Source: Promethearchaeia archaeon (GTDB lineage Archaea > Asgardarchaeota > Lokiarchaeia > Sigyniarchaeales > SOKP01). From it: a stretch of 64,000 bases of DNA. The stretch is from contig JAHQWG010000028.1 in NCBI GenBank assembly GCA_029856045.1, positions 266,547 to 330,546 of the forward strand, in the 5' to 3' direction. Positions 51,220 to 60,796 of the stretch are shown here, one piece after another; the stretch's first letter is position 1; each line of letters starts with the position of its first letter. The notes under the pieces were generated by a model, which saw nothing but the letters and a program-made list of their open reading frames with translations, had not been told where the DNA came from and did not search any database. The position numbers and the translations under genes are program-made.

Positions 51220-52527
51220 ATGGTTATAGGCATAGCATTATTTAGTTGGGATAAGAAGATGGGTCCGGTTTTAGAGATTAAACATCCTGAAAATCTTGAT
51301 TTATCACAAAATTTAATTAATAAAATATATATGACTCATGCTTATAGGCAGGAAAATCAAAATGAAGAGTTAATGGAAATTAATCTGGAGAATAAAATTA
51401 TACTTAGCTACTGTGATATGTCTAAAGTTGCAAAATTTGGGTATGAAATAATTATTCTTATTGTTCATGAGAAGGAGAAAATACATCTTAAAAATTTAAA
51501 ATCCAAATTATTTGAATTTGCGAGAGAAGTGTTAAATAAACCTAAAATTGAGAGACATAAGTATTTTTTTGAAAATCTCGATTTGTTTTTTAAAGAAACA
51601 TTAAAGAAAAAGATATTATTAGTTGGACGAGCAGCTACAGGAAAATCTAGTATTAAGCAAGTTATTTTTGAAGGAAAGATGCCACAGGAGTTATTATCTA
51701 ATCCCCTTGAGCCAACTCGTGGTTTAACACCCTCTGTTTATTCATGGTTAGATCTGGATTTGGGTATTTTCGATTCAGCTGGTCAAGAACTGGATTATTT
51801 ATTAGATGATAAAAATGAACAAACCTTAGCATTCGAAAATACTGATATTATAATATATATGTTTGATTACCTAACGTGGGTTGAAAATAACGAAATAATA
51901 ATAAAAGATATCAGAAAAATTTCAAGAATTATTAAACAAGAGTCTTATAATGCTAGGATTATATTATTTCTACATAAAATTGACTTAATTAAGGAAGAAA
52001 ATAGAGAACAAAACATAAAAAATATCCAGCGAGAAATAAAAGAACAATTGAATTTACAGATTTATTTTACAAGTCTTTATCCAAATTTAATTTATAATAC
52101 TTATAATGCATTTTATGAGATTTTGAGTAATTTTTCCAAAGAGACAATTTATTTTAAAGAAATTTTGGATGAAAAAATTAAAGACAGTTCAAAATCTATG
52201 TGTTTTATAACTAATCAAAACAGTAGTATAGTTGTTCAGACAATGTCTAATGATTTCAATTTTAAATTAATCAACCAAATTCATAGATTAATTGCTCAAT
52301 TTGACCAATCATTTGAAGACATGTGTATGAATGATAATATCGATTATATGATACTTTCAAGTTTGAAAAATTTTAATATTATTATGAAATTTCTTAACCT
52401 CTCGAATTATAATCTTAAAAATTTAATTTTAATCTCTGAAATAGCTAGTATCAATCAATTAATAGGATTTTGTGAGGAAATTAAAAGTACTTTGAATAGA
52501 TATTTTTATAAAGATATTCAACTATGA
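51220..52527 (+). CDS. Rag-like GTPase with N-terminal longin-like and C-terminal roadblock-like domains
   Basis: A 435-residue protein. Residues 1-120 are longin-like (IALFSWDKKMGPVLEIKHP near 4-22). The GTPase (about 128-290) has G1 LVGRAATGKSS, switch I EPTRG, G3 FDSAGQE and G4 LHKIDLI; the HKxD form of G4 is a hallmark of Rag/Gtr proteins, and the region around EGKMPQELLSNPLEPTRG also fits RagA. The C-terminal 130 residues follow the Rag roadblock pattern (SSIVVQTMSNDFNFKLINQI, later KNLILISEIASINQLIGF). Nine bases separate it from a second Rag-like gene, suggesting a heterodimer like RagA/RagC in eukaryotic nutrient signalling. No lipid anchor is evident. Confidence 0.8.
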   Translation: MVIGIALFSWDKKMGPVLEIKHPENLDLSQNLINKIYMTHAYRQENQNEELMEINLENKIILSYCDMSKVAKFGYEIIILIVHEKEKIHLKNLKSKLFEFAREVLNKPKIERHKYFFENLDLFFKETLKKKILLVGRAATGKSSIKQVIFEGKMPQELLSNPLEPTRGLTPSVYSWLDLDLGIFDSAGQELDYLLDDKNEQTLAFENTDIIIYMFDYLTWVENNEIIIKDIRKISRIIKQESYNARIILFLHKIDLIKEENREQNIKNIQREIKEQLNLQIYFTSLYPNLIYNTYNAFYEILSNFSKETIYFKEILDEKIKDSSKSMCFITNQNSSIVVQTMSNDFNFKLINQIHRLIAQFDQSFEDMCMNDNIDYMILSSLKNFNIIMKFLNLSNYNLKNLILISEIASINQLIGFCEEIKSTLNRYFYKDIQL

Positions 52528-52536
52528 GAATCTAAA

Positions 52537-54042
52537 ATGGGTAAGAAGATAATTTTCGTTGGACCGCCTGGAGCGGGAAAAACCACCTTAAGAAAAGTTT
52601 TTTTTGAGGGAGAATCTTCTTCAAAATTATTAGATTATGCATTAGAGCCTACACATGGTAAAGAATCAGTTATTCTTCAGTTAAGTGAGGATGTTGGAGT
52701 GTTTGATCTAGCAGGTCAGGAAAATACAAGGTGGTTTGAAACAGATGATAAAGAAATTTTCTACGATACAAAAATTCTTATAGTAGTTATTGATATTACA
52801 ACAGACCATGAAAGAATTATAGAGTTTATTAACAGAGTTATTAAAATTCGAAATGAATTAACACCGACTGCATTTATATATATATTAATTCATAAAATTG
52901 ATTTGGTAGCACAAAAAACAATCAAAGCAATAAAATATAAAATTTCTGATGTTATTGGTGAGGAAAAGTCTGTTAAAATTGCATTTACAAGTATTCAGAA
53001 AGTATATTTCCCCTCAACATTTTCATTGTTTATGGATATCTTAGATACATGTATAAGTGAAAGGGTAACTCCTGAAAGAATTAATTTGAATCTACTTCAA
53101 AACACTATTGATTTTTTATATGAATTACAAAAGAGTGTTTTAATTTCGAAAGATGATTTACAGATAAGATTAAAAGCTCCTGATGAAATGATTGATTCTA
53201 TAAGCAAACTATTGAGTAATAAAGGACATATTGATGTTTCAAAAATAAATGATAGAACAATTTTTAGTTTAACTGATAAAGGTAAAAATTATTTTAAAGA
53301 AATTTTAAATAAATTTTCTTTGCAAAAATTGATTAAATTTGAGAAAGAACATTATAAGACAGAAGCCGCTTTAGGGCCAAAAGTTCCTCCATATTTAGGT
53401 TTTTTGGTGGCTGATAAAGATGGAAAAACAATAATAAATGTAGAAATATTTGACGGAGCTTTTGATTTAATCTTAAATGCTGAAGAGGGAGCAATGAAAA
53501 CTGATTTTGAGTTAATTCCTATGTTCATTAGTGCTTTAGAAAAATTCTCGGAAGAAATAAATATAAAGGAATTAGCGGGTTTTCAATTAAAGGGAACAAA
53601 TATTGAAATGCAAACTTTATCTTTTGAATTATATACAGTTACTCTTTTTATAAATCCAGAAACAAATGTTAAATTTTTTGAATATATAATCAGAGAATGG
53701 TTTGAAAATCTTTTTGAAATACATAGAAAAGAACTTGAGTCTGCTATTAAGACTGGTTATATGACTCAAGTTTCTAAATTAAATCAAGAAGGGAGAGAAT
53801 GGTTGGACAATCTTAACCAAAGATATAAAAATATGGCTATGAACTTGGAGATTTTTGATTTTGATCAAGCTAAAGTACTTTATCATCATATAGATGATAT
53901 ATCTGCAGATATTAATTTTAAATATACTTTAGTCTTACAAAAGATCAAAAAATTAAAAATAGATTTAATGAAGGCGATATTAGTAGAAGATTTTCAAGAA
54001 GTAAAAGAAATTGCCGGTAAGATTCGAGAAATTAAAGTTTAA
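52537..54042 (+). CDS. Second Rag-like GTPase with winged-helix and longin-like domains
   Basis: A 501-residue protein starting directly with the GTPase: G1 FVGPPGAGKTTLRKVFFEG near 7-25, switch I EPTHG near 38, G3 FDLAGQENTRWF near 57 and G4 IHKIDLV (HKxD) near 122. A winged-helix-like segment follows (about 185-250; LTDKGKNYFKEI), then a longin-like domain (about 275-400; YLGFLVADKDGKTI) and a long helical C-terminus. It is the probable partner of the product encoded nine bases upstream. Both proteins carry longin-like domains, the fold of several subunits of eukaryotic Rag regulators. Binding partners are unknown. Confidence 0.8.
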   Translation: MGKKIIFVGPPGAGKTTLRKVFFEGESSSKLLDYALEPTHGKESVILQLSEDVGVFDLAGQENTRWFETDDKEIFYDTKILIVVIDITTDHERIIEFINRVIKIRNELTPTAFIYILIHKIDLVAQKTIKAIKYKISDVIGEEKSVKIAFTSIQKVYFPSTFSLFMDILDTCISERVTPERINLNLLQNTIDFLYELQKSVLISKDDLQIRLKAPDEMIDSISKLLSNKGHIDVSKINDRTIFSLTDKGKNYFKEILNKFSLQKLIKFEKEHYKTEAALGPKVPPYLGFLVADKDGKTIINVEIFDGAFDLILNAEEGAMKTDFELIPMFISALEKFSEEINIKELAGFQLKGTNIEMQTLSFELYTVTLFINPETNVKFFEYIIREWFENLFEIHRKELESAIKTGYMTQVSKLNQEGREWLDNLNQRYKNMAMNLEIFDFDQAKVLYHHIDDISADINFKYTLVLQKIKKLKIDLMKAILVEDFQEVKEIAGKIREIKV

Positions 54043-54174
54043 ATATAGGTTTTTACTTTTTAAGCAATAATTTTTATTATATTCTACCAAATTTCATTAA
54101 GTAGTAAAATATTTTAAATTATTAAATTAATTTATAAAAAATTAATTCCCAAAAATTTCGTTTGATCTAAGAAT

Positions 54175-56073
54175 TTGATTGATTTTAGAAATAATGATTT
54201 AGATTTCCCGATAATTGTTAGTCCGAATCTAGGGATTCCTTGTTTTTTAAAATATGGTAATAAAAGAAAAAAGAGAGATTATTCTTTCAATTTATTAGTA
54301 ATCACAAAAAAAATTGAATCTAGTGCTATCTTAAAAACATCTCTAGAAGAAGCAATACAAATCATCCCTCTTAAAAGATTGAAAATTGAGAAAGAATCTA
54401 AAGATAATTCCCTAAAAAATATTGCTATTCGAGGCATTCCAATAGATTTAAAACTTGATAAAATCGAGAACACCGATATCCTACCAATAAATCGGGTAGC
54501 TTTTCTTGAAGATCAGTATTATTTGAATCCTCAGGATTATCTTATTAAATTTAAGACATTTGGAAATTTGAATAAATTTTTTAAAGTATCTGTATCATTT
54601 GCAGAAAATTCTGAGGTAAAGACTATCTTAAAACATCAAAATTTTATAATGTTCGATATCGTTCATAAAATCTCAGATAAATTAAACCGAATAAATTATC
54701 ATTCACTTGTGTTAACTAAACAAGATTGGAAAAATTTTACGTTTGTTCAAGCGACAGATATTCATCTCGCCAAAAGAAATGACCTAATTTTAGAAAAATT
54801 AAAGACAGATATATCAAAAAGAGTTTCGACTAAAATTAGAGATTTAATTAACGGATTAAATAAAAAAGAGATTACACCAATAGAAAATAGATTAATAAAT
54901 CCAAATAATCAACTTAGAAAATTTATAAAAATCATAAATAAAAAAGTCCAAAAAAACCAAATTGACTTTTTAGTTTTTACAGGAGATATTATAGACTTCT
55001 GTTTAATTAGTGCAATTGAAAAATTAGAAGATATGACGGATTTCAACTTTCCAAATACAAACTGGAAGATTTTTCAAGATATAATTTTAAACAGAATAGA
55101 TTATAATAAACCTGGGATGATAACCGGTGAAGAATTACTCTGTCCTATCTTCACTATTCCTGGAAATCATGATTTCCGCTTGGGACATTATGATTTAAGA
55201 TGGGGATTTATGTATAGAAAATTAGGATTAGTATTATCAGAAGCAATAATGTTATACGATGAATGGGTTGCAGACCCAATAAGAGCACTAACTCCCTTAA
55301 GAAAATGCTTGATTAATTATTGGCAAGAAATTAATCCGGCTTTAGATTATATCATAACTTTAGGCAATAACCACTTTATTTTTATGAACTCAGGGTATGA
55401 TTCTGGCAAAGATTTTCGAGATTTCATTACGGGATTTCCATCATCAACTGGTATGACAGATGCTCAAATAAAACTTTTAGAGAATTTCTTAAATTATAAA
55501 TTTAAAGGAAATGAAAATATATTTCTTTTTACACATGGACCAATAATTAATCCCATAAAAAAGATAAAATTTATTCAAAAACTGAAAAAAAAGATAAATG
55601 TAGATACTTTTCTTAATTTTGAGGAATTAAAAGAATCAAATTTAGCCAAAAAGGGAATCCCAGAGGATAAAAGAAATATTGATGATAAAATAAATCTCAA
55701 GTATGGAACTATTACTAATAACTGGCAAGAAATGATAAATTTTTGTAAAGATTTCTGTTTAATAGCGTTATGTGGGCATACGCACACCTTAAGAGAGTTT
55801 AGATTACAAAATCCGATTAAAAAAAGTAAAGTATTCAAATCCGTTCCATTCAATTTGATAAAAATTGAAAATCCTGCAGCAGTATTTTTCGATGATTATT
55901 CAGAGTTATTAAAAAATCAAAAAGATATATGGAATAAGAAACCTTTTTTGTTTCAGACGCCCGCTTTGGGTTTAGGTTCTTACAAACATCCTACTATAGG
56001 TGGGGCATATAGAATAATTAAAATAAAAAAAGAAAAGATAGATTCTTTCAGGGTAAAATTTATACCAAAATGA
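54175..56073 (+). CDS. Calcineurin-like metallophosphoesterase
   Basis: A 632-residue protein with a C-terminal metallophosphoesterase domain and about 190 extra N-terminal residues without recognised motif. All metal-binding motifs are visible: TDIH near 195, GDIID near 269, GNHD near 329, THG near 453 and GHTH near 533. Such enzymes hydrolyse phosphomono- or diesters, including nucleotides, phospholipid head groups or nucleic acids. The large spacing between GDIID and GNHD holds an insertion of about 50 residues. No signal peptide is seen, so it is cytoplasmic. The start is TTG at 54175. It follows the Rag-like pair but with its own 130-base gap. Confidence 0.85.
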   Translation: MIDFRNNDLDFPIIVSPNLGIPCFLKYGNKRKKRDYSFNLLVITKKIESSAILKTSLEEAIQIIPLKRLKIEKESKDNSLKNIAIRGIPIDLKLDKIENTDILPINRVAFLEDQYYLNPQDYLIKFKTFGNLNKFFKVSVSFAENSEVKTILKHQNFIMFDIVHKISDKLNRINYHSLVLTKQDWKNFTFVQATDIHLAKRNDLILEKLKTDISKRVSTKIRDLINGLNKKEITPIENRLINPNNQLRKFIKIINKKVQKNQIDFLVFTGDIIDFCLISAIEKLEDMTDFNFPNTNWKIFQDIILNRIDYNKPGMITGEELLCPIFTIPGNHDFRLGHYDLRWGFMYRKLGLVLSEAIMLYDEWVADPIRALTPLRKCLINYWQEINPALDYIITLGNNHFIFMNSGYDSGKDFRDFITGFPSSTGMTDAQIKLLENFLNYKFKGNENIFLFTHGPIINPIKKIKFIQKLKKKINVDTFLNFEELKESNLAKKGIPEDKRNIDDKINLKYGTITNNWQEMINFCKDFCLIALCGHTHTLREFRLQNPIKKSKVFKSVPFNLIKIENPAAVFFDDYSELLKNQKDIWNKKPFLFQTPALGLGSYKHPTIGGAYRIIKIKKEKIDSFRVKFIPK

Positions 56074-56159
56074 ATTAAATAAACTTATTAACCTAATAAG
56101 GAGTTCATGAAAATAAATTCAAATATTTTGAAAAAGAATAATATAAATAGATTTGAAAC

Positions 56160-57410
56160 ATGGAATTCGATATTTCTAATTATTTGATTAATTTTTCACT
56201 TAAAAAAAATTTAGATAGCTTTCTTGATGATTCCCAGAAAACTCAAGTTGATGCTTTCAAAATAAAAAATAAATCGATAAAAAAGTATATTAATGAATTT
56301 TGGACATCAAAACAGAGACAAGCATCATCTATTCATGAAATTTCATATAGAGCTTGTTTTAAAGCACAACTTCCAAGATTTTTTATAAAACTATTAACGA
56401 AGCCAAATCATATTATTTATGATCCTTTTAGTGGTCGGGGTACAACCATAATTGAAGCGGGTTTACTAAACAGAAATGTAATTTCCAATGATATTAATCC
56501 TTTAAGTGAAATTTTAACACGACCGAGATTAAATATTCCCTCTATTGATGATATCAAAGATAGATTAGACAATATTCCGTTAAATTTGGAATTCGAAAAT
56601 GAAATTGATTTATCCATGTTTTATCACGAAAAAACAAAGAGGGAAATACTTTCTTTGAAAACTTATCTTTATAAAAGAAAAATAGGAAATAAAGAGGATG
56701 ATATTGATAGATGGATTCGAATGGTTACTACTAATAGATTAACTGGACATTCTAAAGGTTTCTTTTCTGTATATACTTTACCTCCAAATCAAGCGGTTTC
56801 ACAAGAAAGACAAATTAAAATAAATAGAAAACATCGTCAAAAACCAGAGTACAGAGATGTGAAAAAAAGAATTATAAAAAAATCAATCTCTTTACTACGA
56901 AACCTAACTATGCAACAAAAAAAAAAATTAAGAGAAATTTCTAAAAATGCAATATTTTTAACGAAAGATGCAAGAAATACACCAGAAATTAAAAAGAATT
57001 TGGTTCAATTAACGGTTACATCTCCCCCTTTTCTAAAAGTAGTGCAATATTCAAAGGATAATTGGTTAAGATGTTGGTTCAATTCAATAGATGCAGAAGA
57101 AATATCTAAAAAAATTACAATGGAATCTGATGTTAATAGATGGTCAAAGATGATGGGTAATGTTTTTAAAGAATTATATAGAATCACCAAAATAAATGGA
57201 TGGGTTGCATTTGAAGTGGGAGAAGTCCAGAAAGGAAAAATTAAATTAGAAGAATATATTGTTCCTGAGGGATTAAATGCAGGATTTATCTCTAAAGGAA
57301 TTGTCATTAATGAACAGGAATTTACTAAAACATCTAATATTTGGGGTATAAAAAATAAAGAATCAGGGACTAATACAAATCGAATTGTGTTATTTAAAAA
57401 AGAGAGCTAA
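56160..57410 (+). CDS. DNA methyltransferase of the N4-cytosine/N6-adenine type, orphan
   Basis: A 416-residue SAM-dependent nucleic acid methyltransferase. Motif I is YDPFSGRGTTIIEAG near residues 87-101, with the acidic residue after strand 2 in NDINPLSE, and the catalytic motif IV is VTSPPFLKVV near 286-295, close to the TSPPY of N4-cytosine enzymes. The region between them (about 150-270) is basic and may serve as target recognition; the order of motif I before motif IV is as in alpha or gamma classes. No restriction endonuclease gene is adjacent. It may protect or epigenetically mark DNA, or modify RNA. Confidence 0.78.
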   Translation: MEFDISNYLINFSLKKNLDSFLDDSQKTQVDAFKIKNKSIKKYINEFWTSKQRQASSIHEISYRACFKAQLPRFFIKLLTKPNHIIYDPFSGRGTTIIEAGLLNRNVISNDINPLSEILTRPRLNIPSIDDIKDRLDNIPLNLEFENEIDLSMFYHEKTKREILSLKTYLYKRKIGNKEDDIDRWIRMVTTNRLTGHSKGFFSVYTLPPNQAVSQERQIKINRKHRQKPEYRDVKKRIIKKSISLLRNLTMQQKKKLREISKNAIFLTKDARNTPEIKKNLVQLTVTSPPFLKVVQYSKDNWLRCWFNSIDAEEISKKITMESDVNRWSKMMGNVFKELYRITKINGWVAFEVGEVQKGKIKLEEYIVPEGLNAGFISKGIVINEQEFTKTSNIWGIKNKESGTNTNRIVLFKKES

Positions 57411-57450
57411 AAAAAAAATTTGGTTATTAAAGAATTAATTATTTCTTAAA

Positions 57451-58932
57451 TTATTCCATTTCCTCTTCATTCAAATTCTCTTCTTCTTGTTCTTCTTCTA
57501 TAGAGTCCTTTTCTTCATTTATTTTCTCTGTCTCTACTTTTTCTTCTTGAAAGCGTTTTTCTTCAACTTGAACTTTTTTAGGTTCAGTTTCTAATGGTTT
57601 TAGTCCTTTAATTTTTAATTTTTTCACTTGTAAAAAGTCTTGGAATTCTTTATCTCCTATCTTATTTATATCAAGTGCTTCATTATCCTCTAAATATTTT
57701 TTGAAATCACTTACAATCAAAATTACTTCTTCCTGGTTATAACGTTTTCTCATTATTAACCCTTTCCTTTCTAAGACATATTCAGAATACCATATAAAAA
57801 AGAACACGGTAATAATTAACATTAAAAAATTACTAATTAAATTAACTTGATTGCGATCTGTAAAAAATCCTGGTAATGAACCTCCTCCTGTAATCATTAT
57901 AATCTGGCCTTCAATATATAAAAATGTAAAAGCAAAAAGGAAAAAAGGCATATTATTGACATTGAATATTCGAGAGGTATAGACTTTATCACCCAATCCT
58001 TTTAGAACCAAAATAGCTGTAGCTACCATTAATAATACGTCAAGAATTGCCATAATAACATCCGTACCTGTCGGTTGAGTTGCACCACGTAATGCATTTG
58101 TGAAACTGAATACTCTATACCAAATAATGAGCCAAATAAAAATGTAAAACATAGAAGAAAATACATTAGGGGTTTCATTCTTTTTACTTCTTAAATGAAG
58201 ATTAATTAAGCGCCATGATGTTATACCAATAATAATAAAGACGACAACATTCCAACCAATATATAAATATAAATTATCAAGAGGATCTCCTTGATTTACT
58301 GGCGCAAAATATGACCAAAATCCATAAAAAGTGCCAATTTGCATTAAGATAGGCGCAGCGAGTCCTAAAATTAAAAAGGCTATTGCGATATATTCTTTTC
58401 TTTCAGATAATTCAAATTTTGTAAGAACTTTATTATTTATCTTAATAGATAAATCTTCAAATCCTACTTTGAGAAAAAATATTTGAATAATGTTCCATCC
58501 AAAATAAATTATAATGAAAATAGTTGGTAGAATTAAATCCCATCCCAAGAATTGTATGGATGATTGAGTAGAATGGCCTAATAGAAAGTATACTAGTATT
58601 ATAACAAAACTTATTCCAAATGCAATTAAGAAACCAAAGATTTTATTCCTATCAAATCTTTTGTCTGTAGAAAATAAAAAATCATTCAATTTCGGTATTA
58701 ATCCAAAAAACATTAGAAATATAAAAGCTAATGAAATTGTTGTTGCTAAAAATAAAATTAGATCCCCCCAATTGGGAATTAAGCTTATTAAGGCAATCAA
58801 AATTGCAGAAATGAAGAAAATTATTGTATATAATAAATGGCTTTCATTAAAGATTCTATAAAAATATTTATCTAAAAGTTCTTGAACTTTAATTATAAAT
58901 TTACTTTTGGGTTTTGGTTTTTCTTCTTCCAA
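57451..58932 (-). CDS. Large multi-pass membrane protein with acidic C-terminal tail
   Basis: A 493-residue protein with about ten transmembrane helices between residues 30 and 390, followed by a soluble region (about 400-430; YNQEEVILIVSDFKKYLED) and a tail very rich in glutamate and lysine (about 440-493). The loops are short; no transporter or enzyme signature is recognised. An acidic, highly charged tail on a membrane protein could bind a soluble partner. It is convergent with the DNA methyltransferase gene and divergent from glycerate kinase. I do not recognise the family. Confidence 0.65.
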   Translation of the reverse strand: MEEEKPKPKSKFIIKVQELLDKYFYRIFNESHLLYTIIFFISAILIALISLIPNWGDLILFLATTISLAFIFLMFFGLIPKLNDFLFSTDKRFDRNKIFGFLIAFGISFVIILVYFLLGHSTQSSIQFLGWDLILPTIFIIIYFGWNIIQIFFLKVGFEDLSIKINNKVLTKFELSERKEYIAIAFLILGLAAPILMQIGTFYGFWSYFAPVNQGDPLDNLYLYIGWNVVVFIIIGITSWRLINLHLRSKKNETPNVFSSMFYIFIWLIIWYRVFSFTNALRGATQPTGTDVIMAILDVLLMVATAILVLKGLGDKVYTSRIFNVNNMPFFLFAFTFLYIEGQIIMITGGGSLPGFFTDRNQVNLISNFLMLIITVFFFIWYSEYVLERKGLIMRKRYNQEEVILIVSDFKKYLEDNEALDINKIGDKEFQDFLQVKKLKIKGLKPLETEPKKVQVEEKRFQEEKVETEKINEEKDSIEEEQEEENLNEEEME

Positions 58933-59040
58933 AATTAACCATCTTCTTTTTATTTATTTAAATTAATATAATAAATTCAAAATGTTATATAAAAATAGTT
59001 AAGCAATTTTAATATAAAAATTATTGAGATTTCCAAAGAA

Positions 59041-60465
59041 ATGTTCTTAAAAAATAGAGACATATTATTGAACGAGAATATTCCACAGAAAGAACTAGAA
59101 TTAAGAATAGTGCTTATCGACGCTTTAGAAAGAGCTTTAGATGCAGTAAAGCCAAAAATTTTAATTACGAGAGCCGTAGTTATTGATAAAAACCAACTCA
59201 AAATCCATAATTTATCTTTAGATTTAACAAAATTTAGGAGATGTATCATAATCGGTGGCGGAAAAGCATCTGGTGCTATGGCAGTAGAGTTGGAAAACAT
59301 TTTAATTTCATATGGGAAAATTCCATTTAATGGAATCATTAATATCCCAAAAGGATTAGAACTTGATAACAAATATTTCTCTGGTAGAATAAAATTAAAC
59401 TTTGCATCTCATCCCATTCCTGATGATGCTGGTATAAATGGAGTTAAAAATATGATGGATTTAATCCGAAATACTTCTAATAATGATTTAATTTTCTGTC
59501 TAATTTCCGGTGGGGGTTCAGCATTATTACCTTTACCAATGAAAGGATTAACTTTAGAAGATTTAAAAGATGTGAATTCATTATTATTAGCTTCTGGTGC
59601 CAGTATTGAAGAAATTAATGCGATAAGAAAGCATCTGTCTGCTTTTAAAGGCGGTCGATTAGCTAAAGCTGCAAATAAAAAGGGGCAACCAACAATAATT
59701 TCACTGATAATTTCCGATGTGATTGGAAATCGTCTAGATACAATTGCTTCAGGACCTACAGTTCCAGATCAAACAACCTACGAAGATGCAATAAATTATT
59801 TAAAAAAATATCAGTTATTTTATAATATCCCAGAAAGTGTAAGAAAATTTTTATTATCAGGATATAAGAAGGAGATTCCTGAGACACCTAAAAAAGGAGA
59901 TCCATGTTTTCTTAAAGTTCATAATTTCATAATAGGAAGTGTAGAAAATGCTGCAAAAGCCGCAGAAAATTATTTGAAGCAAAATAATATAGAGGTTAGA
60001 TATATTCAAGAAAAAATCAAGGGAGAAGCCAGAGATTATGGGGCAAATTTATTTAAAATTATTTCACAATTCATAGAAGAAAATGCAAAAAAAGCGAAAA
60101 CTGATAAATTTGCCTTAATTGGAACTGGCGAATTAACTGTTACGATAAAAGGGGATGGTACTGGTGGTAGAAATCAAGAGATGCTTTTAAATTTTCTTAA
60201 TTCAATTAAAAATAAAGAAATTGATTACAATTTTTTAATCCTGGCAGTAAATCTTGATGGTATAGAAGGAAATAGCAAAGCTATGGGTGCAATTATTGAT
60301 AATTATACGATAAGTAAGTATAGAAATATGAATTTAGATTTATCAATATTCCTTGAAAATAACGATTCAAATACATTTTTTAAAATGTTAAAGGATGAAA
60401 TTATTACTGGTTATACTGGCATAAATGTGAATGATCTGACGATAGGAATCTTATCTTTTAATTGA
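59041..60465 (+). CDS. gck: Glycerate 2-kinase (GckA/MOFRL family)
   Basis: A 474-residue glycerate kinase of the archaeal GckA type, forming 2-phosphoglycerate from glycerate and ATP, as in the semi-phosphorylative or non-phosphorylative Entner-Doudoroff pathways and serine/glyoxylate metabolism. Diagnostic segments are IGGGKASGAMAVELE near residues 77-91, SGGGSALLPLP near 157-167, ISDVIGNRLDTIASGPTVPD near 222-241 and the MOFRL domain start GTGELTVTIKGDGTGGRNQE near 361-380. The length is normal. The start ATG at 59041 follows a short A+T-rich leader. It stands alone, with a long noncoding stretch downstream. Confidence 0.9.
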   Translation: MFLKNRDILLNENIPQKELELRIVLIDALERALDAVKPKILITRAVVIDKNQLKIHNLSLDLTKFRRCIIIGGGKASGAMAVELENILISYGKIPFNGIINIPKGLELDNKYFSGRIKLNFASHPIPDDAGINGVKNMMDLIRNTSNNDLIFCLISGGGSALLPLPMKGLTLEDLKDVNSLLLASGASIEEINAIRKHLSAFKGGRLAKAANKKGQPTIISLIISDVIGNRLDTIASGPTVPDQTTYEDAINYLKKYQLFYNIPESVRKFLLSGYKKEIPETPKKGDPCFLKVHNFIIGSVENAAKAAENYLKQNNIEVRYIQEKIKGEARDYGANLFKIISQFIEENAKKAKTDKFALIGTGELTVTIKGDGTGGRNQEMLLNFLNSIKNKEIDYNFLILAVNLDGIEGNSKAMGAIIDNYTISKYRNMNLDLSIFLENNDSNTFFKMLKDEIITGYTGINVNDLTIGILSFN

Positions 60466-60597
60466 ATAATTTTTATGATAAAAAGGAGCTTGTTAAATGA
60501 TTTAGATAATTTTTTTTATAATAAAAAACCAAAGATAGCATAATTATATGTTAAATTTTATTATCTATCTTCTATAAAATTGAATAAAAAAATACTT

Positions 60598-60685
60598 CAG
60601 GGGGGATAATTTTTTTGTTAAAATAGGATTAGTATTATCTATCCGGTGATAGATTTTTTTATTTTGGTTGAGTACCTCCCCCCTG
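60598..60685. repeat. GC-rich inverted repeat (CAGGGGGGA ... TCCCCCCTG)
   Basis: Perfect nine-base arms CAGGGGGGA (60598-60606) and TCCCCCCTG (60677-60685) enclose about 70 bases, including the hairpin at 60638-60653. The run of G/C is striking in such A+T-rich DNA. It could be the closing stem of a structured RNA or a remnant of a small mobile element; no duplicated flanks are clear. Confidence 0.45.
60638..60660 (+). terminator. Hairpin followed by a T run downstream of glycerate kinase
   Basis: TCTATC and GATAGA pair across a CGGT loop and are directly followed by seven T. This has the form of an intrinsic terminator about 170 bases after the glycerate kinase stop. Archaea terminate mainly at T-runs, so the hairpin may instead be part of a structured transcript. 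Confidence 0.4.
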
Positions 60686-60796
60686 GAGCCCCCCAACATC
60701 GCGTGGATTTAAAATGAGTATGAAGTGATTAGATATGATTGGGATATGTTTGGATTCCATCTTTTTCAATAGAAGTATATTTCCTTTTTTATACAT
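60659..60796 (-). CDS. Possible 45-residue small protein
   Basis: A minus-strand frame of 45 codons starts at the ATG at 60796, five bases after GGAGGTG, a near-perfect Shine-Dalgarno sequence. The product begins MYKKGNILLLKKME and ends in a glycine-rich stretch, DVGGLQGGGTQPK. No family is recognised, the composition is odd, and the frame overlaps the GC-rich inverted repeat, so it may be a mobile-element remnant or chance frame. Confidence 0.3.
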   Translation of the reverse strand: MYKKGNILLLKKMESKHIPIISNHFILILNPRDVGGLQGGGTQPK

